Of a DNA stretch of 64,000 nt, positions 1-7,209 are shown one piece after another. Numbering within the stretch: position 1 is the stretch's first letter; each line of letters opens with the position of its first letter. Below the pieces are notes generated by a model. The model was not told the origin of the DNA. It saw only the letters and a program-made list of their open reading frames with translations, and ran no database searches. Origin of the DNA: Lactobacillus agrestimuris (lineage in GTDB: Bacteria; Bacillota; Bacilli; Lactobacillales; Lactobacillaceae); assembly GCF_943193025.1 (NCBI RefSeq), contig NZ_CALPCQ010000001.1, positions 1 to 64,000 on the forward strand. Reading direction: 5' to 3'. The translations under genes were made by a program, and so were the position numbers.

Positions 1-17
1 AGGAACTCCTTTTTCTA

Positions 18-1523
18 ATGTTTAAAGAAATAAATTTAAGGAATCATTCATCCTTACACAAACTATTTTACAGTCTCTTGATTCTAGAAACAATATTACA
101 AACTATATTTATTATTATTTCTATTTTACTTGATATTTTAATATTTGTAACGATAACGAATTCTTTAAAAAGTAGAGTTGACAAGATTATACTTACTCTT
201 TTTACTCTAGTTTTTATTCTTTTAACCCTTATATGTACAATCTTTTTTGATAATTTCTATCCGCTTATAACTATATTTGAAATTTTAGGTTTATACATAT
301 ATTTTGCAATAATAAGAGGCAATAACCAAAAACTTGTATTAGGATCTGCTATAGTTTTCAGCTTAGTTGATCTTATTTTTATGGTGCTTGAAATATTGGT
401 GAGTTCAGTCTTTTCAATATTCAAATTAGATAATCAAATATATTTTTGGACCAGTGTATTTAATGTATTAACTTTATTTCTATTGTATAAATATAAGAAA
501 CAGATTAGGACATATCTTACAGATATGAATAGTTCAATATTTTTAGGAATTGTCATATATTTGTACATTTCGATGCAAGTAGTACTTTATTATCTTTATA
601 GCGATCAAAAACCTACAGAAGTTATTCAAATTTCATTAGGGTTATTGATTTTACAAACTTTCTTTGCGGTTCTTGTTTATATAGGAATTGTACGTATTCA
701 AAGGAACTTATTAACTGAGCAAGAGCAAAAACAACAAAAATTACAATTGAAATTAATGGAGACCAAAAAAGAAAATACTGAAATAAAGAATAGAGAACTA
801 GCTTTAAAAGAAGAGCAACTACGTACTGAAAATGCACAATTAAGAGAATATTCTGAATATCTTGATAAAAATGAAGATGAACTTCGACATTTTAAGCATG
901 ATTATCAGAATCTTTTAAATGGTCTGAGAATTAGCGCAGAAAAAGGGGATACTGCCGCTGTTGTAAAGCAGCTAACTGAATATACAGATACTCAGTTTGA
1001 TGAAAAGGCACTTCGTAAATATAAGGGTGTTAACCATGTTCATGTAGAAGAGTTAAAGAGTATTGCAATAGCTAAATTAGCAAAACTCTACAATGAAAAG
1101 ATTCCTTATAGTTTTGGCTGTGAAGTAGAAATCAAGGATATTCCAAAATCTGTAAATATTTTGGATATAGTGCGAATTATTGGAATTACCTTTGATAATG
1201 CAATTGAGGAGAGTCACAAGCTGATTGAACACACTGGAGATACTGATAGTGCAAGAGTTGATGCGATGTACTATCAAGAAGATGGTAACTTTGAATTTAG
1301 AATTAGAAATAAGGTAGCACCAACTGAAGAACTAACACCGGAAACTATGAGCCAAGACGGCTATACAACTAAAAAAGATCATACTGGTATTGGCTTAGCA
1401 AATGTTGAACAAATAAGTGTTAAGTATGAACAATTTATGCTTATTAGCTACGGAATTAAGGATGGATGGTTTACTTTTGATCTAGAAATTATGCCAGATG
1501 AAGAAAAAGTGGAGGAAATTTAG
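18..1523 (+). CDS. AgrC-like (HPK10) quorum-sensing histidine kinase, module 1
   Basis: A 501-residue membrane sensor kinase. The first 225 or so residues are strongly hydrophobic, with about six membrane segments, as in peptide-pheromone receptors. A coiled-coil linker rich in K, E and Q (about 232-280) leads to the phosphoacceptor motif FKHDYQN, with His294. The C-terminal GHKL ATPase domain has the N-box FDNAIEES and the G-box GIGLANV. It should autophosphorylate on sensing a secreted peptide and pass phosphate to the regulator that begins 2 bp downstream. Its C-terminal half is clearly paralogous to the kinase at 10775. No pheromone gene is visible, because only 17 bases precede it in the window. 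The ATG at 18 has an AGGA 13 bases upstream, so an alternative start cannot be excluded. Confidence 0.9.
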   Translation: MFKEINLRNHSSLHKLFYSLLILETILQTIFIIISILLDILIFVTITNSLKSRVDKIILTLFTLVFILLTLICTIFFDNFYPLITIFEILGLYIYFAIIRGNNQKLVLGSAIVFSLVDLIFMVLEILVSSVFSIFKLDNQIYFWTSVFNVLTLFLLYKYKKQIRTYLTDMNSSIFLGIVIYLYISMQVVLYYLYSDQKPTEVIQISLGLLILQTFFAVLVYIGIVRIQRNLLTEQEQKQQKLQLKLMETKKENTEIKNRELALKEEQLRTENAQLREYSEYLDKNEDELRHFKHDYQNLLNGLRISAEKGDTAAVVKQLTEYTDTQFDEKALRKYKGVNHVHVEELKSIAIAKLAKLYNEKIPYSFGCEVEIKDIPKSVNILDIVRIIGITFDNAIEESHKLIEHTGDTDSARVDAMYYQEDGNFEFRIRNKVAPTEELTPETMSQDGYTTKKDHTGIGLANVEQISVKYEQFMLISYGIKDGWFTFDLEIMPDEEKVEEI

Positions 1524-1524
1524 A

Positions 1525-2304
1525 ATGAAATATCCTGTTTTTATTTGTGATGATGATCCGTTACAAGTCAATGATATTGTTAAAATGATTGGAATGGCGG
1601 AAAAAATACTCTCTGATAATTTTGAAATTACATTTGATACAGTAACTGCCAATGACTTTAAAACTGCAAAAAAATATTTAAGGGATAATGTCGTTACTGG
1701 TGGAATCTATTTATTAGATGTTGAACTTGGTAAAGAAGTTGGTCAAAATAATGGCTTTGATTTAGCTGAGATAATCAAGAGCCAAGACAAAAAAGCGCAA
1801 GTTATTTTTATTACTACACATGCTGATCTATCTTTGATCTCTTTTGAAAGAAGACTTGGGCCAGTTGACTATATTGTAAAGCCAAGGGACGAAAATGATC
1901 ATGATAGATTTAAACAAAGACTCGTTGCAACTTTAGAAGTATCAATTTCGAATATTAAAAATTTCGATTATACAGAAAAACTTACTTTCCATTATAAAGT
2001 TGGCAGACAAGTAAGAAATGTAAATATTGATGATATTATTTATATTTCTACGACTTCAACTCCACATAAATTGCTCATGGTAAATGTAAATGGACAGAAT
2101 CAATTTTTTGGTAGTATCAATCAATATGCTAAGGAATCTTCAGCTTTGGTAAAAATTAGCCAATCTTGTTTGATAAACCCTAAAAATGTAGAGCTGGTTG
2201 ATTTACCTAATTACAAAGTTACTTTTGTAAATGGTGATGTTGCTGAATTTTCTCAGTCGGCATACAAAACGATGCAACATTTATTTGATAAAATTAAATC
2301 TTAA
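1525..2304 (+). CDS. AgrA/ComE-type response regulator with LytTR DNA-binding domain, module 1
   Basis: A 259-residue response regulator. The receiver domain has the acidic cluster CDDD (residues 8-11), the phosphoacceptor Asp65 in YLLDVEL and a late K in VKPRD. The LytTR domain fills the C-terminal 110 residues (VGRQVRNVNIDDIIYI onward, with NPKNV near the end). The start is the ATG at 1525 because a GGAGG (1511-1515) lies at the right distance, inside the end of the kinase gene. An upstream in-frame ATG at 1498 has no such site. The start codon follows the kinase stop directly, so the two are translated as a pair. It should bind direct repeats upstream of target promoters, the likely target here being the region at 2336-2464. 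The receiver and LytTR domains are closely related to the regulator at 12183. Confidence 0.92.
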   Translation: MKYPVFICDDDPLQVNDIVKMIGMAEKILSDNFEITFDTVTANDFKTAKKYLRDNVVTGGIYLLDVELGKEVGQNNGFDLAEIIKSQDKKAQVIFITTHADLSLISFERRLGPVDYIVKPRDENDHDRFKQRLVATLEVSISNIKNFDYTEKLTFHYKVGRQVRNVNIDDIIYISTTSTPHKLLMVNVNGQNQFFGSINQYAKESSALVKISQSCLINPKNVELVDLPNYKVTFVNGDVAEFSQSAYKTMQHLFDKIKS

Positions 2305-2311
2305 AAATCGT

Positions 2312-2330
2312 AAGATATTGAAAATATCTT
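2312..2330 (+). terminator. weak AT-only hairpin after the regulator gene
   Basis: AAGATATT and AATATCTT form an 8-bp stem around a 3-base loop, just after the regulator stop codon. There is no real T-tract, so termination here would be partial at best. Confidence 0.3.
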
Positions 2331-2335
2331 TAATT

Positions 2336-2464
2336 CAGATCATATTTGATGCATTTTGGAATCATATTTAAATTAGTAAAATAGATTTGATATTGAAACA
2401 GATCATTTTTGATGGAATGATTCCAAGTCATGCAATCCTGCTAGTATATTCTATGTAAGTTACG
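2336..2464 (+). promoter_or_regulatory. putative quorum-sensing-controlled promoter with repeated motifs
   Basis: TCATATT occurs at 2340-2346 and again at 2362-2368, 22 bases apart. The near-identical words CAGATCATATTTGATG (2336-2351) and CAGATCATTTTTGATG (2399-2414) are 63 bases apart. Tandem repeats at about 21-22 bases are the usual binding pattern of AgrA/ComE-type LytTR regulators. AATATGA, the reverse complement of TCATATT, is repeated 21 bases apart ahead of the pheromone gene at 10614. The block CTGCTAGTATATTCTATGTA (from 2438) resembles the promoters at 15936 and 16284. The repeats are seen directly; binding by the neighbouring regulator is inferred. Confidence 0.5.
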
Positions 2465-2518
2465 AATAGGTAGTTGAGTAAACTTATGTTAATTTATTAA
2501 AAGAAGGCTGTGTTTAAA

Positions 2519-3160
2519 ATGAAGTTTCAAAAATTTATAACTGGTGCATTATTAGTAGCTGGTACAGTTGGTACCTTGGCTGTTGCACCTATGTCAGTAA
2601 ATGCTGCAAGTAGTAAGACCACACCTGTTGCAGTTGTTAAAAATGATGTTAGTCTAACAAGAGAAGGCTATATCATGCGAATTATTAACAGCAGTAAGGC
2701 TTCTAAGATTTATGTTGGTAAGTCAAACTACAACAAGCTAGTTAAGAATGCAATCCCTGCTAAGGGCGCAAGAAGCATCAGTCCTAAAAACGTTCAAAAG
2801 ATCAAGTTTAGAGTTGAAAAAGTTCTTGATGTTAAAGGTCGTGGAGCTGGTGCACCAGTATATTTAGTTGCTTCAAAAGATAAGAAATATTCTAGTTGGA
2901 CAACTCAATCTGGCTTGCAATATTATTATCTAAATAGCAAATCTATGCGTGGTGTAACTAAACCACTTAAGAGAATTGCTAATAGATTGAACACTAACCT
3001 TAAGAGAGCAGACAATAAGCGTGACTTTAACGCAGCAATGAAAGCTGCTAAGAAGTTGCATGGCAATCAAAGAAGTTTCGTTTTACGTTCATTAAACCAA
3101 TTAAAGAAGGATGGTTCTATGAATGTAGAAGGAAAGAACTTATTGTTGTTCGGTTTGTAA
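2519..3160 (+). CDS. Sec-secreted basic protein of unknown function
   Basis: A 213-residue protein that I do not recognise. It starts with a classical Sec signal peptide (MKFQKF, a hydrophobic stretch to about residue 26, then SVNAA, with cleavage predicted after VNA). The mature part is very basic. Its first half has beta-type sequence with many V, I, S and T. The last 75 residues or so are rich in K, R, N and A and look helical. There is no LPXTG, lipobox or membrane anchor, so it should be released or bound by charge. The ATG at 2519 is chosen because AAGAAGG (2501-2507) fits it, while the in-frame GTG at 2510 is too close. It lies after a kinase/regulator pair and a repeat-bearing promoter, and an immunity-type gene follows 91 bases later. 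A role as an exported antagonistic factor is possible but unproven. Confidence 0.75.
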   Translation: MKFQKFITGALLVAGTVGTLAVAPMSVNAASSKTTPVAVVKNDVSLTREGYIMRIINSSKASKIYVGKSNYNKLVKNAIPAKGARSISPKNVQKIKFRVEKVLDVKGRGAGAPVYLVASKDKKYSSWTTQSGLQYYYLNSKSMRGVTKPLKRIANRLNTNLKRADNKRDFNAAMKAAKKLHGNQRSFVLRSLNQLKKDGSMNVEGKNLLLFGL

Positions 3161-3251
3161 AAGTGGAGGATGGGTACAAGCACCTGAAAATGACCATTGG
3201 ACAGGTTTTAAGTATAATGGACAAAAAGTTAAAATAATAAGAGGTACTGAT

Positions 3252-3569
3252 ATGTTTGGTAAAAATAAAAATTCAGAACTTTCTCAAGATATAATGACCT
3301 TTAAAAATGCGCTTGAAGAAGTGCGCTTTACGCCTGAAGTTGAACATGATACAGAATTAATTAAAATGTTTGATGAGGCTATTGATAAAGCAGAAAATGG
3401 GGAAGCAGTTCAAACTATTTATGCCAGACTATATTATCAAATTATTCAATATATTCAAACCCATCACTTTAAAGCTCCTAAACCAGTTAGTGATTTTATT
3501 CATGGAACTACTGCAAGTGTAACAAGTGGCTTAACTTCAGTTCCTGTTTCTTGGAATACAGTTCATTAG
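3252..3569 (+). CDS. bacteriocin immunity protein, enterocin A immunity family
   Basis: A 105-residue protein matching the pediocin-like (EntA_Immun) immunity family. It has an N-terminal helix with ALEEVRFTPEVE, an acidic middle helix (ELIKMFDEAIDKAENGE), then ARLYYQIIQYIQ and the typical KAPKPVSDF element before a variable tail. Family members are cytosolic four-helix bundles that protect the producer from pediocin-like bacteriocins at the mannose-PTS receptor. GAGG at 3241-3244 sits 7 bases before the ATG. No YGNGV-type bacteriocin gene is present nearby. It may be an orphan resistance gene, or it may protect against the secreted protein encoded just upstream. The same frame stays open upstream of the ATG back to 3129, with no start codon in that part. 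Confidence 0.75.
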   Translation: MFGKNKNSELSQDIMTFKNALEEVRFTPEVEHDTELIKMFDEAIDKAENGEAVQTIYARLYYQIIQYIQTHHFKAPKPVSDFIHGTTASVTSGLTSVPVSWNTVH

Positions 3570-3624
3570 AAGAAATAAAAAAAGAAACTTATAAGTTATT
3601 CGATTTGTAAGATAATATAAAAAT

Positions 3625-3680
3625 AAAACTCAGAAATTTACCAATGTTAGATAAGACATTGCTAAGTTCCTGAGTTTTTA
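3625..3680. terminator. terminator hairpin between converging genes
   Basis: AAAACTCAG near 3625 pairs with CTGAGTTTT near 3671, and the inner arms CAATGT / ACATTG extend an interrupted stem. Runs of A and T at either end allow function on both strands. It lies between the immunity gene and galE. Confidence 0.7.
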
Positions 3681-3693
3681 TATTCAACAAAAA

Positions 3694-3716
3694 AACCAAA
3701 TCAAAATGATTCGGTT
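3694..3716 (-). terminator. rho-independent terminator of galE
   Basis: AACCAAATCA and TGATTCGGTT form a 10-bp stem with one mismatch around a 3-base loop. Read on the minus strand it is followed by a run of T (A at 3689-3695 on the plus strand), about 30 bases after the galE stop. Confidence 0.75.
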
Positions 3717-3745
3717 CTTAAAAATATGTATTTTATTTATTTGTT

Positions 3746-4738
3746 TTACTTATCTTCATAACCATTTGGATGGGTTTGGTGCCACTTCCAAGCAGTTTCG
3801 ATAACTTCATTTACATTTTCATGCTTTGGCTTCCAACCTAAAATAGTTCTAGCCTTAGTTGAATCGGCAACTAAACTATCAGGGTCACCGCCACGTCTTG
3901 GACCCATAGTGAATGGAATATCAATTCCAGTAACGTCCTTAGCAGCATTCAAGATTTCTAAGTTTGAGTAACCTTGAGCAGTACCTAAGTTGAAGACATC
4001 TGACTCGTTAGTTTCCATTAAGTGCTTAAGTGCAAGAATGTGAGCATCGATTAGGTCTTCTACTTGAACGTAGTCACGTACGTTTGTACCATCTTTAGTA
4101 TCATAGTCATCACCAAAAATAGTGAAGTTACCATCACCTGAAATTGCACTCTTTAAAATATTAGGAATAAGGTGAGTTTCAGGGGCGTGGTCTTCACCGA
4201 TTGTACCATCGCTTGAAGCACCAGCAACGTTGAAGTAACGAAGTGCAGTCCATTTAATGCCGTCAGCCTTGTCAGCCCAAGCCATGATCTTTTCCATCAT
4301 CATCTTAGTTTCACCGTATGGGTTGATTGGGTTAAGTGGAGTGTCTTCAGTAATTGGTAATTTCTTTGGAATACCATAAGTTGCGGCACTTGATGAGAAG
4401 ATGAGGTACTTTACGCCAGCGTCATTCATTGCTTCAAGAAGGCTAATCATACCAGAAACATTGTTGTCGTAGTATTTAAGTGGCTTCTTAACTGATTCTG
4501 GAACAAGTGAATAAGCAGCGAAGTGCATTACAGCGTCGATCTTTTCATCACGTAAAATCTTTGATACGAGGAAAGTATCTTCAATATCACCTTGATAAAA
4601 TTTTGCCTTTGGATCAACAGCCTTTCTGTGACCAGTGTAGAGTGAGTCGAGAACTACAACATCTTCTCCATCTTTTACTAATTGCTTAACAGCGTGTGAA
4701 CCGATATAGCCCGCACCACCGATAACTAAAACACGCAT
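3746..4738 (-). CDS. galE: UDP-glucose 4-epimerase
   Basis: A 330-residue enzyme of the extended short-chain dehydrogenase family that interconverts UDP-galactose and UDP-glucose in the Leloir pathway. The NAD-binding motif GGAGYIGSH is at residues 7-15. The catalytic YGETK (YxxxK) follows the conserved NPYGETK, and the FSSSAATYG serine motif is intact. The length is normal for GalE. On the minus strand the ATG is preceded by AAGGAG. It is divergent from the LacI-type regulator gene; the shared spacer carries a cre site, a promoter and an operator whose layout matches that of the galK promoter. It therefore belongs to the same regulon as galKTM although it is transcribed separately. Confidence 0.97.
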   Translation of the reverse strand: MRVLVIGGAGYIGSHAVKQLVKDGEDVVVLDSLYTGHRKAVDPKAKFYQGDIEDTFLVSKILRDEKIDAVMHFAAYSLVPESVKKPLKYYDNNVSGMISLLEAMNDAGVKYLIFSSSAATYGIPKKLPITEDTPLNPINPYGETKMMMEKIMAWADKADGIKWTALRYFNVAGASSDGTIGEDHAPETHLIPNILKSAISGDGNFTIFGDDYDTKDGTNVRDYVQVEDLIDAHILALKHLMETNESDVFNLGTAQGYSNLEILNAAKDVTGIDIPFTMGPRRGGDPDSLVADSTKARTILGWKPKHENVNEVIETAWKWHQTHPNGYEDK

Positions 4739-4767
4739 ATTTTTACTCCTTTTTTGAATTCTTTATT

Positions 4768-4781
4768 TGAAACCGATTTCA
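4768..4781. promoter_or_regulatory. CcpA-binding cre site, galE promoter
   Basis: TGAAACCGATTTCA matches the low-GC Gram-positive cre consensus TGWAANCGNTNWCA at every position. It lies directly downstream of the galE -10 box, about where transcription should begin, a position suited to repression by CcpA when preferred sugars are present. Confidence 0.85.
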
Positions 4782-4821
4782 TTTTAACATTGAAGTTATG
4801 CTTAGTAAATAGTTTTACCAA
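4781..4821 (-). promoter_or_regulatory. galE promoter with overlapping GalR-type operator
   Basis: On the minus strand TTTACT (plus-strand AGTAAA, 4804-4809) is followed after 17 bases by TAAAAT (plus-strand ATTTTA, 4781-4786). The -35 box is one half of an imperfect palindrome at 4802-4821 that differs at three positions from the perfect palindrome at 5942-5961 before galK. The operator lies between galE and the regulator gene and could serve both. Confidence 0.7.
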
Positions 4822-4900
4822 AAATAGTAAATGCTTTATTAAACACTACTTTTATGTATAATATCTTTAGTAATTATAATATATTAGAAAAGAAATTTAT

Positions 4901-5890
4901 ATGGTAACTATTAAGGAAATTGCAGAGAAAGCAGGATATTCGGCGGCTACGGTCTCACGTCTTTTAAATAACGATCCAAAATTATCTGTTAGTCAAACTA
5001 CAAAAAATAAGATAATCAAAGTAGCTCATGAGTTAGGCTATTTTGAGCAGAAACGAGTAAATATTAAGCCGAATATTGCATTATTATATCGAGTTAATGG
5101 AAATGAACATTTACAAGATGAATATTTTGCATTTTTGAAAAATTCAATTAAACAAACGGCTAGGAAAGAATCTATTGAATTAGATACCTTTACCGAGGCT
5201 GAAGAATTGTTAAAAAGTGCTGAATCTTATCAAGGATTTATTGGTGTGGGGACAGGTAAACTTACATATTCAACTCTTAAGAAACTAAAAAAAGTTCTTC
5301 CAAATGGTGTCTTTATTGATATAAACCCGGCTCCAAAGTTATTTGATTCAGTTCAGCCAAACTTATCTTTGACCATTCAAGATGCACTAGATCGAATAAG
5401 TAAAAAAGGTTATCAAACGGTAGGCTATATAGGGGCAGAGAGTTTTACTCTAGATGGTAAATCACAAAGGGATATACGTGAAATAACTTTTAGTGAGTAT
5501 AGTAAGTTGAAGAACTTTAAAGAAATAAAAGTATTTTCATCAGGTATTGTAAGTGTGGAAAATGGTCGTAAGTTAGCAGAACAAGCGATAAATGATTGTA
5601 AAAAATTACCAAAAGCGTTTGTAATTGCATCAGATACTTTAAGTGTTGGGGTTTTACAAGTTTTTAACGAACATGGAATTAAAGTACCGCAAGATACTGC
5701 AATCATAAGTATTAATAATAGTGACGTGTCACAATACGTATCACCACCACTTTCAACTTATAATATTGATCAAAATGCTATGGCACAAATTGCATTCGAT
5801 ACTTTACAAAGTAAAATTAATCATCCGGATCGGCCAACTATTCATTTAACAATGAATACGGAGCTAGTAATTAGAAAAAGTTTTGAATAA
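4901..5890 (+). CDS. galR: LacI-family galactose regulator
   Basis: A 329-residue LacI-type repressor. The N-terminal helix-turn-helix has TIKEIAEKAGYSAATVSRLL, followed by the hinge helix. The C-terminal periplasmic-binding-protein-like domain (about 60-325) contains the conserved effector region IISINNSDVSQYVSPPLST. It most likely senses galactose or a Leloir intermediate and represses galE, galKTM and itself. This is inferred from its position between galE and galK and from matching palindromes on both sides (4802-4821 and 5942-5961). A TATAAT lies at 4857-4862. The ribosome-binding site before the ATG is weak. The effector is not identifiable from sequence. Confidence 0.85.
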   Translation: MVTIKEIAEKAGYSAATVSRLLNNDPKLSVSQTTKNKIIKVAHELGYFEQKRVNIKPNIALLYRVNGNEHLQDEYFAFLKNSIKQTARKESIELDTFTEAEELLKSAESYQGFIGVGTGKLTYSTLKKLKKVLPNGVFIDINPAPKLFDSVQPNLSLTIQDALDRISKKGYQTVGYIGAESFTLDGKSQRDIREITFSEYSKLKNFKEIKVFSSGIVSVENGRKLAEQAINDCKKLPKAFVIASDTLSVGVLQVFNEHGIKVPQDTAIISINNSDVSQYVSPPLSTYNIDQNAMAQIAFDTLQSKINHPDRPTIHLTMNTELVIRKSFE

Positions 5891-5914
5891 AGAGGGTATC
5901 CTCTTTATTTTTTT
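5888..5914 (+). terminator. rho-independent terminator of the regulator gene
   Basis: TAAAGAGG and CCTCTTTA form an 8-bp stem around GTAT, followed by a run of T. The stem begins inside the regulator's stop codon. Confidence 0.85.
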
Positions 5915-5941
5915 GTTTTAAAGTAAAAAATATTAATGTTA

Positions 5942-5982
5942 TTAGTAAATATATTTACTAAATAAATAAAAAGTAATATACT
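5942..5982 (+). promoter_or_regulatory. galK promoter overlapping a perfect 20-bp palindromic operator
   Basis: TTAGTAAATATATTTACTAA (5942-5961) is a perfect palindrome. Its right half contains the -35 box TTTACT (5954-5959). After exactly 17 bases comes the -10 box TATACT (5977-5982). A LacI-type repressor bound here would cover the -35 box. The layout is the same as at galE. Confidence 0.8.
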
Positions 5983-5988
5983 TATTTA

Positions 5989-6002
5989 TAAAAACGATTA
6001 CA
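5989..6002. promoter_or_regulatory. probable cre site upstream of galK
   Basis: TAAAAACGATTACA matches the cre consensus TGWAANCGNTNWCA at 13 of 14 positions. It lies just downstream of the -10 box, as the galE cre does. Confidence 0.65.
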
Positions 6003-6026
6003 AAAATTTCGGATGAGGAATTAGCA

Positions 6027-7196
6027 ATGAATAAAGAGGAATTACTTAAAGAATATAAAAATGTTTATGGTGAAGATGCAAAAGACGTCTTCTTCTCACC
6101 AGGCAGAATTAATGTAATTGGTGAGCACACTGATTATAATGGCGGTCATGTCTTTCCTGCAGCAATCAGTTTAGGTGTCTACGGTGTTTATGGTCCAAGA
6201 GAAGATAACAAAGTTAGACTTTACTCAGGAAATGTAGACGGTGACATCGTTGAATTTGATTTAGATGACTCAAGCGTTGAAAAAGATGACCGCTTCTGGA
6301 CCAACTACTTCAAAGGGATGCTAACTTACCTTAAAGAAAGAGCAGATGGAGATAAGATTAATCATGGCTTTAACTTATACATCAAAGCAACACTTCCATC
6401 AGGTTCTGGTCTTTCTAGTTCGGCCGCAATTGAAATGCTTATGGGAATTATCTTGAAAGATGAATTTAATTTAGATGTTGATCGCGTAACCTTAGCAAAG
6501 CTGGGTCAAAAAACAGAGAATGAATTCGTTGGACTTAATTCGGGTATCATGGATCAATTTGCCTGCATTATGGGTAAGAAGGATAATGCAATTTTCCTTG
6601 ATACCAACACAATGGAATATGAATATAAGCCATTAAAGCTTGGCGAATACGAAATCATCATCATGTCTACTAATAAGGAACATACATTAGCTGATTCGGC
6701 TTATAATGATCGAGTTCGTGAATGTCATGATGCGCTAACTAAATTGCAAACCAAATTAAATATCAAAGCTCTTGGTGAGTTAGATGAAGAAAGCTTTGAT
6801 GAATATTCATACTTAATTAATGATGAAACCGAAATTAGGCGTGCACGCCATGCTGTATTTGAAAATCAAAGAACGCTTCATGCCACTAAGGCAATGGAAG
6901 ATGCAGATCTTGAAAAATTAGGCCGCTTAATTAACGCTTCACATGTTTCACTTCATTATGACTACGAAGTAACTGGTAAAGAACTTGATACTCTAGCTGA
7001 AGCTGCTTGGAAGCAAGACGGTGTTCTTGGTGCCAGAATGATCGGTGGCGGTTTCGGAGGAAGTGCCATTGCAATTGTTAAGAAGGATAAGGCTGAAGAA
7101 TTTAAGAAGAACGTCGGTAAGATTTATCGCAATAAGATTGGTTATGACGCAAGTTTCTATGATGCAGAGATCGTAGATGGAACGAAGAGAATTTAA
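6027..7196 (+). CDS. galK: galactokinase
   Basis: A 389-residue GHMP-family kinase that phosphorylates alpha-D-galactose at C1 with ATP, the entry step of the Leloir pathway. The galactokinase signature GRINVIGEHTDYNGG is near residue 27, the ATP-binding GHMP motif PSGSGLSSSAA near residue 130, and the C-terminal motif IGGGFGGSAI near residue 340. The length is typical. GAGG at 6015-6018 supports the ATG. It is the first gene of galK-galT-galM, with galT 13 bases downstream, and it is controlled by the palindrome and cre upstream. Confidence 0.97.
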   Translation: MNKEELLKEYKNVYGEDAKDVFFSPGRINVIGEHTDYNGGHVFPAAISLGVYGVYGPREDNKVRLYSGNVDGDIVEFDLDDSSVEKDDRFWTNYFKGMLTYLKERADGDKINHGFNLYIKATLPSGSGLSSSAAIEMLMGIILKDEFNLDVDRVTLAKLGQKTENEFVGLNSGIMDQFACIMGKKDNAIFLDTNTMEYEYKPLKLGEYEIIIMSTNKEHTLADSAYNDRVRECHDALTKLQTKLNIKALGELDEESFDEYSYLINDETEIRRARHAVFENQRTLHATKAMEDADLEKLGRLINASHVSLHYDYEVTGKELDTLAEAAWKQDGVLGARMIGGGFGGSAIAIVKKDKAEEFKKNVGKIYRNKIGYDASFYDAEIVDGTKRI

Positions 7197-7209
7197 CTAG
7201 GAGATAAAA

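Noticed and set aside
3163-3237. GTG-started 24-codon frame between the secreted protein and the immunity gene
   Set aside because: It has no ribosome-binding site, and its product resembles no known peptide. A different frame here is the more protein-like one.
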